Positions 33,315-44,597 of a stretch of DNA of 64,000 bases are shown one piece after another. Where the stretch lies: the NCBI GenBank assembly GCA_016081115.2, contig CM071924.1, positions 94,998,616 through 95,062,615 of the forward strand, read 5' to 3'. This stretch comes from Rehmannia glutinosa. Taxonomy: Eukaryota; Streptophyta; Magnoliopsida; Lamiales; Orobanchaceae. Made by a program: the position numbers and the translations under genes. How positions within the stretch are numbered: the first letter of the stretch is position 1; each line of letters starts with the position of its first letter. Under the pieces are notes generated by a model. It saw nothing but the letters and a program-made list of their open reading frames with translations. It had not been told where the DNA came from and made no database searches.

Positions 33315-33863
33315 GGAGGATGACAAAATGTATTATTATTATTATTTTTTTTGTCCAATAATTTGATCTTGTTGGTAAAAAATAAAAAAAAAATGAGTTG
33401 ATTCCCTCCTTAAAAATGGTATGGCCGAAAATTATGTGTGTAGGATGACAGGATTTTATTTTCATGTCTTTTATTAAAGTTGAGAGGAAAATAAATATAT
33501 AAATATATGTAATTATATAGGACGATAAAAATAAGGATGTTAAATAACAAAAATGTATTTTCAAATTAAATAGGAAGTTGTTTGGAAATATATTATAGAA
33601 TAAGGTGAAATATTTGGATAAGGATTGAAAAGTAATCCTAAATCGAGGGTCCAATTTCTAAAGTCATAATTAATCGATCAAGTATTATACTTGAGAAGGA
33701 ATTAAAATTGGTACGCTCGAAAATTTGGAAGGAGTAATTGATGTCGGAAGAAATAAATAAAAGCCATGTCATATTTCATTAATAATAGGTTTGTGACACT
33801 TAGCCAAATAATTCATCACTATACAACATCATATCTTAGGTTGATAAAAGTCGGGGCCTCACA
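33315..33863 (-). mobile_element. Old gypsy LTR, right part
   Basis: It continues the LTR interrupted at 21013. GAAATATTTGGATAAGGATTG, ATCGATCAAGTATTA, GGAAGAAATAAATAAAAGC, TTCATTAATAATAGGTTTGTG and the end CGGGGCCTCACA all match the younger LTRs. It is visibly more diverged than the two LTRs of the nested element, as expected for an older insertion. Confidence 0.85.
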
Positions 33864-34700
33864 GTTACGACCAATATTGGGAAAAGAAAACCAAATTTAG
33901 AGTTACTTGCAAAACTGGTACCACAAGAATTTCCGTATTGCACATTTGGTCCATATGTTGCAAAATAGTCCGAAAAGATTCATATTATTTCAAAAACAGT
34001 TCCATAAAATTCATTTTGTTGCAAAAAATAGTCCCAAAACCTTAATTTTGCAATTAATTTGGTCACATAATTCTTAATCTTTGTAGTTTTGGTCCAAAAT
34101 ATCCCATTTCTACATATATGCTCAATTGACCTAGATTTATTAAGAAATTTAAGAATAATTTATTATATTTTTGTAATTAACCTTTGATGAGTATAATTCA
34201 TCTCCAAGAAAATGTATCTCGTCATCATATGTGTTAATTGGATGCATAATGCTTTTGGTATTTGACATCATAAATATAATTTGTTATATAGAATATATAT
34301 ACCTTTTGCAACATAAATTTAAGCTTATGCCTAATTTTATATTTGTTGGCATGCTCATTGTGTCCTGAAGCTTTGTAAAATGCCTTTGTAATATAACTTG
34401 ACGTTTTTGCCTAATCTTTATTTTTTGGATGCTTTTATTTTTATTGTTATAGTATTTTTTAAAGTATAAGATTGTATAATTATTATAAATATATATTGTA
34501 TTAATTATAGGTCATTTCATGTCGCAAGAAGCAATATATATTTACTTTAACAAAAGGATTTACTAATAATTCATACTGAAGATCATCCACATTAAATTTA
34601 TTATCATGTAAGTTGAATATCTTTTAAAATCCTTAAAAACTAATAGTTTTTCTTTTCACAATTTTATTATTCAAGATATACTTGTCACACTTATTTTATT
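33864..34700. other. AT-rich intergenic DNA, nothing recognised
   Basis: No gene or clear repeat structure was recognised. A few short words (TGCAAAATAGTC, TTGGTCCA) recur locally. Confidence 0.5.
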
Positions 34701-34739
34701 GTACAGTTAAAGAGATATATATATATATATATCGACAAA

Positions 34740-35345
34740 GAAATCGTGATAAGATGAAGAGAAAATATGACAATGTAAATAATATTCAGAGGTAAGAGTA
34801 TATTGATAGGGCAAAGAAGCACCGAAAGAGTACAAGTCCACATTTTGCGTGTCTTGATAAAGATCAAATTGCATGTGACTCAGAAGGTTAGTATAATACA
34901 AAAAATTGTCTTATTTCAAACATGATAAATCAAGCTTTTTAATTTTTTAATTTAGATTCTTTTGGATATTTGTTTCTTGAAGTTTGATAATTGGTTGGCC
35001 AAAGTTTGGAGATACATGAGTAAAAAATGCACAAATCGCATACATTGTGATGCTATCGATTTGAGTGTGAGCCTCCAATATTTTGTTGTGATAATGGAAA
35101 AATTAAATTTGCTACTATTGAGAATCTCGATGAATTGTATGAGTTGTTTACTTCTCAATCGAAGAGGCCATCAACTTGGAACTAATATTCGTCCATTTAA
35201 CTCGCATATTTTCTTTTACCTTATTTGGAGTAAAATTAGTAAACAAACTTGCATATGCAAGGCGAAGAATTTATACTTTTCGAGCCCAAGGAATGGTGTA
35301 TATTAATCTTCCGGTTTAGTACCCAAGGAGGTTGGTCCCGCCTCA
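34740..35345 (+). pseudogene. Helitron helicase-like N-terminal region, broken
   Basis: Across two frames the plus strand reads CCDNGKIKFATIENLDELYE near 35090-35140, NIRPFNSHIF near 35190, and FSFTLFGVKL then YTFRAQGMVYINLP near 35210-35310. This is the conserved 'CC..GK..LP.. / FxxNIRxYNSxFxFTS / YTFRAQGxVYHxLP' region at the N-terminus of plant Helitron Rep/helicase proteins. Frame changes and stops show it is dead. The Rep catalytic motif and helicase domain are absent. The 5' TC and 3' hairpin-CTRR ends were not located. Confidence 0.75.
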
Positions 35346-36290
35346 CTTTTGAATGTAATTCCCGGGCAATGAATCCTCTTGCCTTATTTCCCGCAAAGTC
35401 GACATAAAAGTAAATAAATATGTATATGATACTTAATGTATTCATTGCTAACTATTCAACTTAGATTAATATTTTATATAATTAATTATTAACGAACGTA
35501 GTCAGTAGCCATTGTTTTCCATCTCCACAAATCAAGGTATCGAGATTCTTCGTGGGAATTAGGACTTGCTCCTCATAAACACCGATCTTCACATAAATAA
35601 TGAATTAATCTCCCTTGGTGATCGGTATGCGGGGTAACCGCGGCCCCAATGGTTTTGAATCGACCGCTCCCGTCTTGGCGACCACCACATTAGGCCCGAT
35701 GATCCCCTGTTTCGCCAACATCTTACGATCGTCACTCTTAAACCACGCGGGATATCCATCCGACGATGACATTAATAGTCGATGATGAGAGCTGCTAGTT
35801 GTAGTGACATTCTAATGAGATAGACGTTGTTGCACATTGAAGAGATTCAACACTTGAGACAGCTCGGCTAATATGTTGACCGCGTTATGGGTGAGTTGAG
35901 TGGCATTCACCATCCTATTCTCGATGATTGATTTGTACTCGGGTTTGACTATTTGATCTCGACAGTATTCCTCAAGGGAATAAAAGATTGCAAGTTCTTC
36001 CTGGACTATGATGTGGATATGTTGCAGGACTCCATTTCCCTAGTAGGTGATCATGATACCAGCGATGGTATCATGATCACCTACTACGGAAATGGAGGCC
36101 TGCAACATAGTCCACAAAGAACTTGCAATCTTTTATTCCCTTGAGGAATATTGTTGGGATCTAATAGTTAAACCAGAGTACAAATCGATCATCGAGAATG
36201 GGGTCTGTGACGTTGTTCACCTTAATCTTTGTCGTCGCCTCTATTGCTTTCAGGGCCGACAAAGCCGTAATCGGGGAGAAGAAAATATTT
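35345..36290 (-). pseudogene. Pectin methylesterase (PMEI-PME type) pseudogene
   Basis: On the minus strand a pectinesterase with its inhibitor domain is recognisable in pieces. The inhibitor-domain part, from about 36290, contains GIKDCKFFVDYV and LQASISVVGDHDTIAG. Then come NATQLTHNAVNILAELSQVL (near 35890), DGYPAWFKSDDRKML and NVVVAKTG (near 35660-35760), IIYVKIGVYEEQVLIP and ICGDG (near 35520-35600), and AGNKARGFIARE (near 35390). PMEs remove methyl esters from cell-wall pectin. Here there are in-frame stops, gaps and an internal inverted duplication, and the catalytic core after GFIARE is missing. It cannot encode an enzyme. Its position directly beside a Helitron remnant suggests capture. 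Confidence 0.75.
35903..36215. repeat. Long inverted duplication (hairpin) within the pectinesterase pseudogene
   Basis: Arms of about 150 bp (about 35903-36060 and 36067-36215) are closely matched and separated by 6 nt (AGCGAT). The innermost 18 bp pair perfectly (GTAGGTGATCATGATACC), and GGAATAAAAGATTGCAAGTTC recurs inverted further out. One arm has about 10 extra nt. Confidence 0.9.
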
Positions 36291-36673
36291 TGAACAATAT
36301 AATTAGTTATTGTGGGAACTCAATATTAATTAGCTTCTTAAATATAGAATCTCAAAACTAAAATTAATAAACGGAAAACCGTCATTTCAGTAAATGCTTT
36401 ACTATATATTACACAAGCCATGTTTTGTGATAAATGAATGATCATGGATATGTACAAGATGAATGGTTGGCCCCTAACATCGAGAGAAAAAAAATCTCCA
36501 CCAATACATCCTTTTGTTTTTCTTTTCCTTTTTTTCGTTTCACGTATATCTTGTAAATTAAAAAAAATGAATTTGGACATATTGAATTAGTTGCAAAATG
36601 AGAATTAGTAACCTTAACCAATTAGCGGATTAAGTTTTTGGCCAATGGTTTAAACTTCAACGGCATATGCATA
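36291..36673. other. AT-rich intergenic DNA, nothing recognised
   Basis: No gene is seen between the pectinesterase pseudogene and the next CACTA end. Confidence 0.5.
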
Positions 36674-37060
36674 CACTACTACAAAAATCCTGATAGACAC
36701 CGGTTTTAAACCGGTGTCTATTAGTAAAACAACCGGTGTTAAAGCCACTGGTGTTAAAAGTCTGAACTTTTTGACACCGATTTAAAACCGGTGTCGTTTC
36801 CTTGAAAGACACCGGTTTTAAACCGGTGTCTATTAGTAAAACAACCGGCGTTAAAACCACTGGTGTCAAAAGTCGATTTTTTTTGACACCGGTTTAAAAC
36901 CGTGTTGTTTTTTTGAAAGACACCGGTTTTAAACCGTGTCGAGATATAAAATATCCGCTTTCAAAGGCCCTAATGTTAAAAGTTTATGTATTTGACACCG
37001 GTTTAAAACCGGTGTCGTTTCATCTAAAGACACCGATCCAAATCTACAAAAAATCCATAT
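36674..37060. mobile_element. CACTA element end with ACACCGGTTTAAAACCGGTGT subterminal repeats
   Basis: It begins CACTACTACAAAAATCC and then carries at least six palindromic subterminal repeats (GACACCGGTTTTAAACCGG and variants) to about 37030. These are features of EnSpm/CACTA ends. The matching right terminus was not found. The repeat family is shared with the element at 39165. The interior may extend to the right (37060-37860), where nothing coding was recognised. Confidence 0.75.
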
Positions 37061-37860
37061 AAATAAACAAAATTCATTATAAATTCCAATTCTAGCAACT
37101 ATTATAAGTTCACTACCAATTCATTATAAATTCGTTGCTTATGGTGCCAGAGCTCTTTTCTGATCTGGAAAGAATCGACTTCCAACACTCAAAATCAACC
37201 AGCTGCAAAAGACGTTGAAACTAATCTATTAAGAACTTTGTCATATTGGAAGATATACACATTTTTATTTCTATATATTTCGACCAAAAACGTAAAGTAC
37301 ATCCATAGCAGCATATATTCATATGGTTCTTTTAAGATTTTTCACTACACGACTGAAATGGTGAGAAAAATGAACCCCAGAGAACCTTTTTCCGTCAATA
37401 AATGCAAAAGACCAGACAAAATTGTGTAGCAGAATGGATCAACTGTACATTTTACTAAGTTCGTATTCATATGATCGACAAGTGATCTTTTTCTCACCTT
37501 GGGTCCTTTTGTGATACAGGACTAGACAAAGGCATTAACATCAGGAAAAACAATACATCTATTAGTCAAAGTTCATACCATACAAATATTGAACGATATA
37601 AACCTGGACTATGGAAGTGATCTACCAGGTTGGAGAGATTGTACCTGTCCATAAATGTTTAAAAGTCATATATAAATGTCCAGAAATTTCCTGTGCTCCA
37701 CAACCCATATACTTTTCTAGAAAAAAAAAGGATAAGGAAATATCCCCCCAATCATCATATATATGTTGTAGCTACAATTTTCCGAATCTTTTGGGACAAC
37801 TCCTTTTTACATTTCGTCACTATTGGATGTTAGCAACAATTTTTGTGACAATTCGTGGAC
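37061..37860. other. Non-coding DNA, possibly CACTA interior
   Basis: No ORF with recognisable content is present. Moderately AT-rich, lying between two CACTA-type termini of different families. Confidence 0.4.
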
Positions 37861-37964
37861 CAAGTTATTAGAGACGACAACAAATAATTATTTGCGACGA
37901 CAAAATGTAGTTGATTTTGTCGTCGCAAATACCTCTATTGCAAAAATCTATTTTTCTTGTAGTT
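37861..37964. mobile_element. Right terminus of a second CACTA family
   Basis: GCGACGACAAAATG and TTTTGTCGTCGC form a subterminal inverted repeat, followed by TTTTTCTTGTAGT, the inverse of the CACTACAAGAAAAA terminus. Its left end was not identified. Confidence 0.6.
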
Positions 37965-38165
37965 TATACATAGGTGCATGTGGATATCTTAGGTTGAACA
38001 GAACTTTTAAATTATTGACTTGTTAAGGGAAATGTAAAATGTTTATCTCAAATTTGACATTTCAAATATGAGTTTTTATCAATACATAAATTAAAGGTTG
38101 TATAATCGGGTTTTAGTGTTGAGAAAAATGAGAATTGAAGAAAAGACGGATAAACAAGCGCTCGT

Positions 38166-38228
<63 letters not shown>

Positions 38229-38826
38229 CTTTCCGCTTTAATTGCACTATTTGTGTTGCATGTATATGGTTTAACACAGTTATTTTGATACATAAATGGT
38301 ACTATGAATATTGTATTAGTACTTAATTAAATATGCAATTCAAGAAATATTAAATTTTGACATATGTATCAAATTATTTCCTATTAAATTATTTTTTTGT
38401 TTATGTTTTTATTAAAATATAATTTATACTTATTTAGACACTTTTCATTCTTGATTCTTGTTTATACTCATATATTTCATTATGTAAAATTTAAGATATT
38501 TTATACTTGAACTTTGTAATAATTAATTTTTTGTGTGCCTGATCTTTATTAGGCTTAATTTTATAGATAGGATATTGGTTTTAAACGATGGTTATTATAC
38601 TTCTGGGTTTTGTTGAACTTTGGTTTTGGTTTCAAAGTTGCATGAAAATCTATTTATGCTATCTTATAATAATAATTCAATTAATATTTGTAAGAATGAA
38701 CGTGATATTTATAGTGCAAAGTTGAAAAACGCACTATAGTAAAAAACAAATGAAAAAAAAGCCTTTTCAAAAATACTTAAATATTTAAAGTAGAACATCT
38801 CAACCATATGGAAAAAGGTATCTCAA
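37965..38826. other. AT-rich DNA with an AT microsatellite
   Basis: A (TA)n run lies at 38168-38225. No gene is recognised in the remainder. Confidence 0.6.
38168..38225. repeat. (AT)n microsatellite, about 29 units
   Basis: An uninterrupted AT run. The flanking ORFs encoding Tyr-Ile repeats are artefacts. Confidence 0.97.
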
Positions 38827-39164
38827 GATGATAAAACATATTTTTGCCATCCAAGGTTAGAACATATTTAACAAGAAACGATAAACAGGCTTGCAAATGA
38901 TGGTCCTTTGAGAGAGCTAAAAGTAAGCACTCTTCCTATTTGCAAATCCATCTGGGAAGAAAATGACTAGAGACATTTCTCTACGAAAGACAATAGAGCC
39001 AACGAACCATTAGAGCTTGTACAAAGTGATGTTTGTGGTCTCATGAACATAAAAGCTAGATATTTGGCTTTGAGTACTTCGTTACTTTTATTGATGATTA
39101 ATCAAGTTATGGATATGTTTATCTCATTCATAGGAAATCGAAGACCTTTTCAAAGTTTAAGGAA
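38827..39164 (+). pseudogene. Ty1/copia integrase fragment, cut by a CACTA insertion
   Basis: The GAG-pre-integrase region (HPRLEHI, RLANDGPLRELKVSTLP) is followed by the start of the integrase core (NEPLELVQSDVCGLMNIKAR, then TFIDD-like and FISFIGN). Stops and small indels are present. The sequence ends abruptly at 39164, exactly where CACTACAAGAAAAC begins, so the CACTA element probably inserted here. The rest of the copia element was not found after the CACTA segment. Confidence 0.8.
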
Positions 39165-42100
39165 CACTACAAGAAAACTGCTGATAGACACCACCAAAAA
39201 GACACCGGTTTATGATTTTACTGGTGTCTTATCCATTTTAACATCGGTTTTGTAAGAAACCGGTGTCTAATTAGTGATGTCGTTTGATAAACAACAGCGG
39301 TTTCGTAGAACCGATGTCTATTATAAACTAAATCCCAAATAGACTCCGGTTTTGGCATCGGATTTCATCACCGATGTCTATTTATTTAAATTATTTGAGA
39401 TTAGACACCAGATTTTTTGACACCGGTTATAGAACCGGTGTCTTTATTTTTTAACACCAGATCTGTAGACAACGGTTCGACAACCGGTGTCGTTAGTCCC
39501 CTAAATTAATTAGGGCACAATAAAATTAATTAAGTTCATCTTTTCCACGTACGTACTCAAACCAATCTCCCCTGCGCGGCGCCCCGTCACTCCCCTCTTT
39601 CCGTCGCCCATCACCTCTCCCCTCCACCGTCACTTCTCTCCCCTTCCGCCGGTCGCCAACCGTGCGCCGTCCGCCCTCGAGAACTTTCTCTTCCGCCACC
39701 GTCAACCACCATCTTCAACCTTTGGCGCCGCTCGTCACCGCCGTTATTGTGCCGCTCATCACCGCCACCGTCAACCACCATCTTCAACCTCTTTCAACAC
39801 TGGGCCGAAGGTAGGTTTTTTTATGTAGGGTTTTTTGTTCTTATTCTACAATGGTTCCGGACCGAGGTACAATTTGTTCTCTCTCTCTTTTTGTCTTTTC
39901 ATATTTCCATCTCTTCCCGTCTGTTCATATTTCCATCTCCTCCTCCTCTCTCTCTCTCTCTCTCTCTCTGTTTTCTCTAGACACACCTTTGGAATGGCAC
40001 CCGCCTCATCTCCACCGATTTTTTGCATCACCACTGTTGCCCACGCTGGTAAGTTTCTTTTCCCCTCTTCTAGATCTCTCTTTCGCCCCTTCTCTCTTAC
40101 TCTATTTTTGCTTATTGTCCCTATTTTTACAACCACGTTGCGGCTGCTGCCACTCCATCCCCGTCGGTAAGCCTTTATTGAACCTTTCGTTAGCCACGAT
40201 TGGACACCGTTGGCCAGGAAAGGTGCGAATTTGCAGTTTATTGGTAAATGTTTTGTATGTTGAGATCTGCAACAGTAGATTAGGACGTTGTTGGTGATTT
40301 GAATGGTGGAAGGCACAAAGCATATTTTAGGGGTTTGAATAGATAATTCTTGGAAGTATTACATTTTAGGGTAATAAATGATTTAAAAATCCAAAAGATT
40401 TTTATTTCTTAGTCTTTCTCTGATCTGACCTCGGGTTTGTTCTTTGCATTTTAAAATTCTGCTTTTTCAACACCTTCTACAAACATTTCTAGGCATAGCT
40501 TGATCTTATCCCAATATATCAATAGTGCCTATTTCAATAAGAGAAAATGAGACTTGCTGTTTGGGTTGTGAATCATTCACCATCTTTTGAGGTCTTATCT
40601 TTTGAAGCCACATTTAAAGAAACACGTGAAATAGCGATTGCAAGTCTCATTCATTATTGTTAAATTTCTTTTTTTGGGATAATTACAAATATTACCCATG
40701 GGATTTAGCCTAATTACAAAAACCTCTGATTATCTTTCAAAATTACAAATATCCCCTCCCCTTCCCCACTTGAAGGTGTAATTTGTAAAAAAAAAAACAA
40801 ATGTCAAGAGGGTATTTATAATTTTGAAAGATAATTGAGTATTTTTGTATTTAGGCTAAACCTGAGGGGTAGTTTTTGTATTTCATTAGAGATTTTGTCC
40901 TGCACAACCCCTGCATCCATATTTTGCTATTTGTTTTCTTGGTGCAAATATGAATTACAGGAAGACAAATCCTTACTAGGTGAGGAGACATTATATTTTT
41001 TTACTTTGTTCACCATTCAAATGAATGACATATTCTAAATACTTCATCAATACATTTGGCTTGTAGGATGATATTTGAAATATGAGATGATAAATAACGC
41101 AAGTATGTGACTCCAATTACATTGCCTGAATAGACTTGATGGATTTTTTGATCCATTAATGCTTTTGTTTCACTTTGGCTGTTGCTATATACTTGCTATT
41201 TTTCATATAATTAGATTTGAGCAAACCTTGTGTCTTTGTTTGAATTGCTCTCTCATAAAACTTTGGAAATCTCAATTAATCTTATGATCCTGTTATTTGA
41301 TAAAGACAAATTAATGTGTTTAATTGTAGTATGGATATTTATAAGTCCGTGTTGTTATCGTTACATTTGGTGAACTTACTGAAACTACAAGCACTGCGCT
41401 TTCTCATGCAGACTGTGTAATAAAAGATAAGTCATGTTTCGGTTCAGATTTTTAATAATTTGTGCCTGTTGGTTTTCGTAATTTTTGAGTCTTAGACGAG
41501 GATAGGATCGTTTTTAGTGAAGTACATTGAATACATGTATAATATCCCGAGGAACTCCAATAAAATCATGATTATAATCTGCATAGCGTACTGAAATGTA
41601 ATATAAAATGTGTGACTTACATGGTACCATTTGCACATCCCTTGGTTTCTTGTTCCTTCATCCTGAGATTAAAAATAAAGCTGCACTGCTTTACATTGTA
41701 TTGTATTTTTTTAATTGTATATGCTATTGAAATTGGACATCAAGTTTAAGAAGTTTCTCAGTCATTGAGACAGCAGTTTCTGTTAGTTTTGATATCCATT
41801 TTCTTCTTCATCTTAATTATAGTGCATGGAACCTGAAATTTCCTTTTTTCATGTATGCAGTGGCACTTAATCTGCATTTTGGCACATCAGTCGACCACGA
41901 AATAACAACGGCCCTGGGAATTTACTGCTTCAGGTAAAGACCATGTCACTTGATTCATGCGAATTCCAAAAACAACTGATTTACTGTAATCAACTTTTTA
42001 TTTTCTCTTTTGTAATGCTTGCTGCACATTTTATTTATTTCTTAATATATATTTTCTTGTGGCATGCAGTTGCGCTTTTCGGAAGGGGTCATACGGAAAA

Positions 42101-42410
42101 GAGTTTTGGAGAAGCAACATTTATGCGATATAAAGCAGATTCTGAGCTTGTCTTTTTTGTTGGAGCAATAGAATTCAAATTATGGATTTTACTTCTTGGC
42201 TTGATGGGTTTATTTTATGTATATATCTTGACACTATGTTGCTTTTTTTAGACATAATAAATTTGAAGTATTGATTAGTTTAATTTGATGTTCAATTTAG
42301 TTTTGTGAGTTTTGATGTGCTGTGAAAATTATGAATTTATTAATAAATCAGTAATTTGGGTTCTATTCATCAAAAGACACCGGTTTCAAACCGGTATCAA
42401 ATACATAATC
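39165..42410. mobile_element. CACTA element with gene-like non-coding interior, right end missing
   Basis: It starts CACTACAAGAAAACTGCTGA with subterminal repeats of the GACACCGGTTT family to about 39490. A last repeat (GACACCGGTTTCAAACCGGT) occurs at 42375-42400. Between them a GC-rich, CT-rich block (39560-40160) is followed by AT-rich sequence with several good GT and AG splice-like sites, for example CTTCAGGTAAAG near 41930 and TGCATGCAGTT near 42065. No conserved protein or transposase was recognised. The right CACTA terminus is absent. Confidence 0.6.
40676..40883. repeat. Foldback MITE, 'TAATTACAAAAA' family, copy 4
   Basis: It begins GGGATAATTACAAATATTAC and ends CTGAGGGGTAGTTTTTGTAT, with inner inverted matches (TTTCAAAATTACAAATA and TATTTATAATTTTGAAAG). 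Nested in the CACTA element. Confidence 0.7.
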
Positions 42411-42689
42411 TTCTATTCCAAAATCGTATTTTGTCTCATATTTTATAGCATGGATGATTGTCATGTGTACGACACCTACCAAGCGTAAATCAAACATAAA
42501 ATGTGGAAATTTAATAGACTTAATTGCAAAATGAAGGACACTAACTATACCCCATTACCAAAGAAACACACTAAGTTTGAGGGCTTTCAATTTATGACAA
42601 CAACTTTAAAATTTTGGCAACATTAGGACAAATTGAGTTTGGCTTGCCCAAGTCAGGCTAATTGACACCCAAACCTCAATTTTGAGCCC

Positions 42690-43680
42690 GAATTGCCCAA
42701 ATTTTAGTCTGATTGCTTACGCCACATAAAATAAGTCTAAAACTTATTCTAAAACTTTACAAGTAAATCTAAAAATTATAAAACCAATTTACAAATTAAC
42801 AAGTTGAGTCTAAATATATGAAATTAAATTTGATAATTATTTAAAGTATACAAATTAACAATTAAAATGTAAATATTAGAAAATAAATCTATAAAACATG
42901 AAAAATAAAATTATAAAAAATATTGAATAACCCAAAAAATAACTAAATGAAGTTTGAAAATGTGAAATAGGATTTAAAACATTATTTAATATATCCTGAA
43001 ATTACAGAATAAATAATGGAAATATTTTAATAAATCCAAATAAATATTATTTATTAAATCTAATATTTATTTAAAAATTTAAATATTAATTAAAATTATA
43101 TAAAATTACAAATTAAAATTTGAAAATACTTACAGAAATCTGAAAATTATAATTGAATCAAAAAAATTATATTATTACATATAAAAAATATAAAGTTTTT
43201 ATTTCTTTAAGTATTTTTCATATATTGGTTTATAATTTAAATTACTTTAATAATGTTGACATTTTTAAATAAATTTTAGATTTATTTAAAAATATTTGGA
43301 TTTTATATTTATAGTTCTTGGGTTTATTAAAATAATTTCATGATTTATTCGGTATTTTTTAACATATTAAATAACGTTTTAAATTTTATTTCACGCTTTT
43401 AGGCTTTATTTATTAATTTGAAGACTTGTTAAATAATTTTTAAAATTAAATTTTTGTATTTCCCAATTTTATTTTTGTATATTTATATTTTAATTGTTAA
43501 ATTATAACTACTTAAAATAATTATCACATTTATTTTTATATATATATATACTCTACTTGTTAATTTGTAAATTTTTAAATTGGTTATAAGATTTTCAGTT
43601 TTTTTTTTTTTTGTGAATTTTGAAAATAATTTTAGGCTAATTTTATTCAACATAAGCAATTAATTTTCCACATAAGTAGG
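42690..43680. repeat. AT-rich foldback element of about 1 kb
   Basis: The left arm (CAATTTACAAATTAACAAGT, GATAATTATTTAAAGTA, AACAATTAAAATGTAAATAT) is inverted at the right (ATATTTTAATTGTTAAA, CTACTTGTTAATTTGTAAAT). The arms are several hundred bp and diverged. The outer edges (TTGAGCCCGAATTGCCCAAA and TTTGGACGGCTCAA) may be the termini. No target duplication was found. From 42411 to 42690 nothing else is seen. Confidence 0.6.
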
Positions 43681-43892
43681 TAGCCTAAATTTGGACGGCT
43701 CAACATTGAAGATGTCATGGGATATATATGACAACTCCAGTTATACGAAGTAATGTTACAACGGTAGAGTTATTGAAAGGAATGATAATATAGAAAAACT
43801 ATTCAAAATCTATTTTATCACTACAAATCATTTTGAGGGAATGGAAGAGGAAAAAATAGATATAAATAATCCCTCTATTGCCTCGAGTTAAA

Positions 43893-44267
43893 TGACATTC
43901 GTCATATTGACGAATACATTGAATTATTCGTCGAGTATAGATGGAAACATGAGGTGGACGATGAAGAAGTTTTAGAATTATTGTTTGTGAAAATGCCTAA
44001 TATCCCTGGAGAGAAAGCAATCAGAATGGTGCCATCAAACAACATTACATAAGAATTACAAGAGATTGCAAGGAATAAATAAAATGATTTTGTTATGTTG
44101 CTACGTTTAGATGACATCCGAATGATTATTGGAAGTCAACTTTTGAGGCATAAAAGAAAGAAGCAGAGAATCCATCCATATAGCCGTGGAAGTAGTTGTA
44201 AAATAGTAGGTCTTCGTGAAGACCTAGGAGATTCTGGTCAAAACAAAATGTCCGAAGTTACAAATTA
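43893..44267 (+). pseudogene. Unidentified coding remnant with two in-frame stops
   Basis: One frame is readable for about 125 codons and interrupted only by two TAA codons. It starts DIRHIDEYIELFVEYRWKH, then VLELLFVKMPNIPGEKAIRM, later DDIRMIIGSQLLRHKRKKQR and GLREDLGDSGQNK. The composition, acidic then basic, is unlike the random frames around it. I do not recognise the family with confidence; a retroelement or pararetrovirus-related polyprotein is possible but not shown. The region 44268-44594 has nothing recognised. Confidence 0.5.
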
Positions 44268-44597
44268 GGGCAAAGACCAATACCTAACAGAGCCTTATAT
44301 TTTGGCTCTAATCAAAGTATTAGTTAGTTATTTTATCGACATATATTATTTATTCGCCAAACAGCATGTAAATCTTCTAATCATCATTTGCTGTTATATA
44401 TATTTACATATAGGAGCATCATAAAAAAACTTACGTGCATCAACATGCAAATAATCCTTTTGTCGATTATTCAAACAAGAAAATTAATTAATAAATGCAT
44501 AATTAATGGCTCGTAAATATTAATTTAATTTCTTGCTGCCTTCCTCAAAATCGAGACGAGGGCGCTGGCAGTGGTGTGGGTCTGGTCATGGAACTTA

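Noticed and set aside
35953..36361. Plus-strand ORFs over the PME hairpin as a separate gene
   Set aside because: They are the inverted copy and antisense of the pectinesterase fragment, and lack an independent domain.
36674..37964. One complete CACTA element between the two termini
   Set aside because: The left end carries ACACCGGT repeats and the right end GACGACAAAAT repeats, and no 3-bp duplication fits; they appear to be two different families.
39846..40316. 156-residue minus-strand and overlapping plus-strand ORFs
   Set aside because: Three overlapping frames stay open because of CT-rich low-complexity sequence, and none shows a domain.
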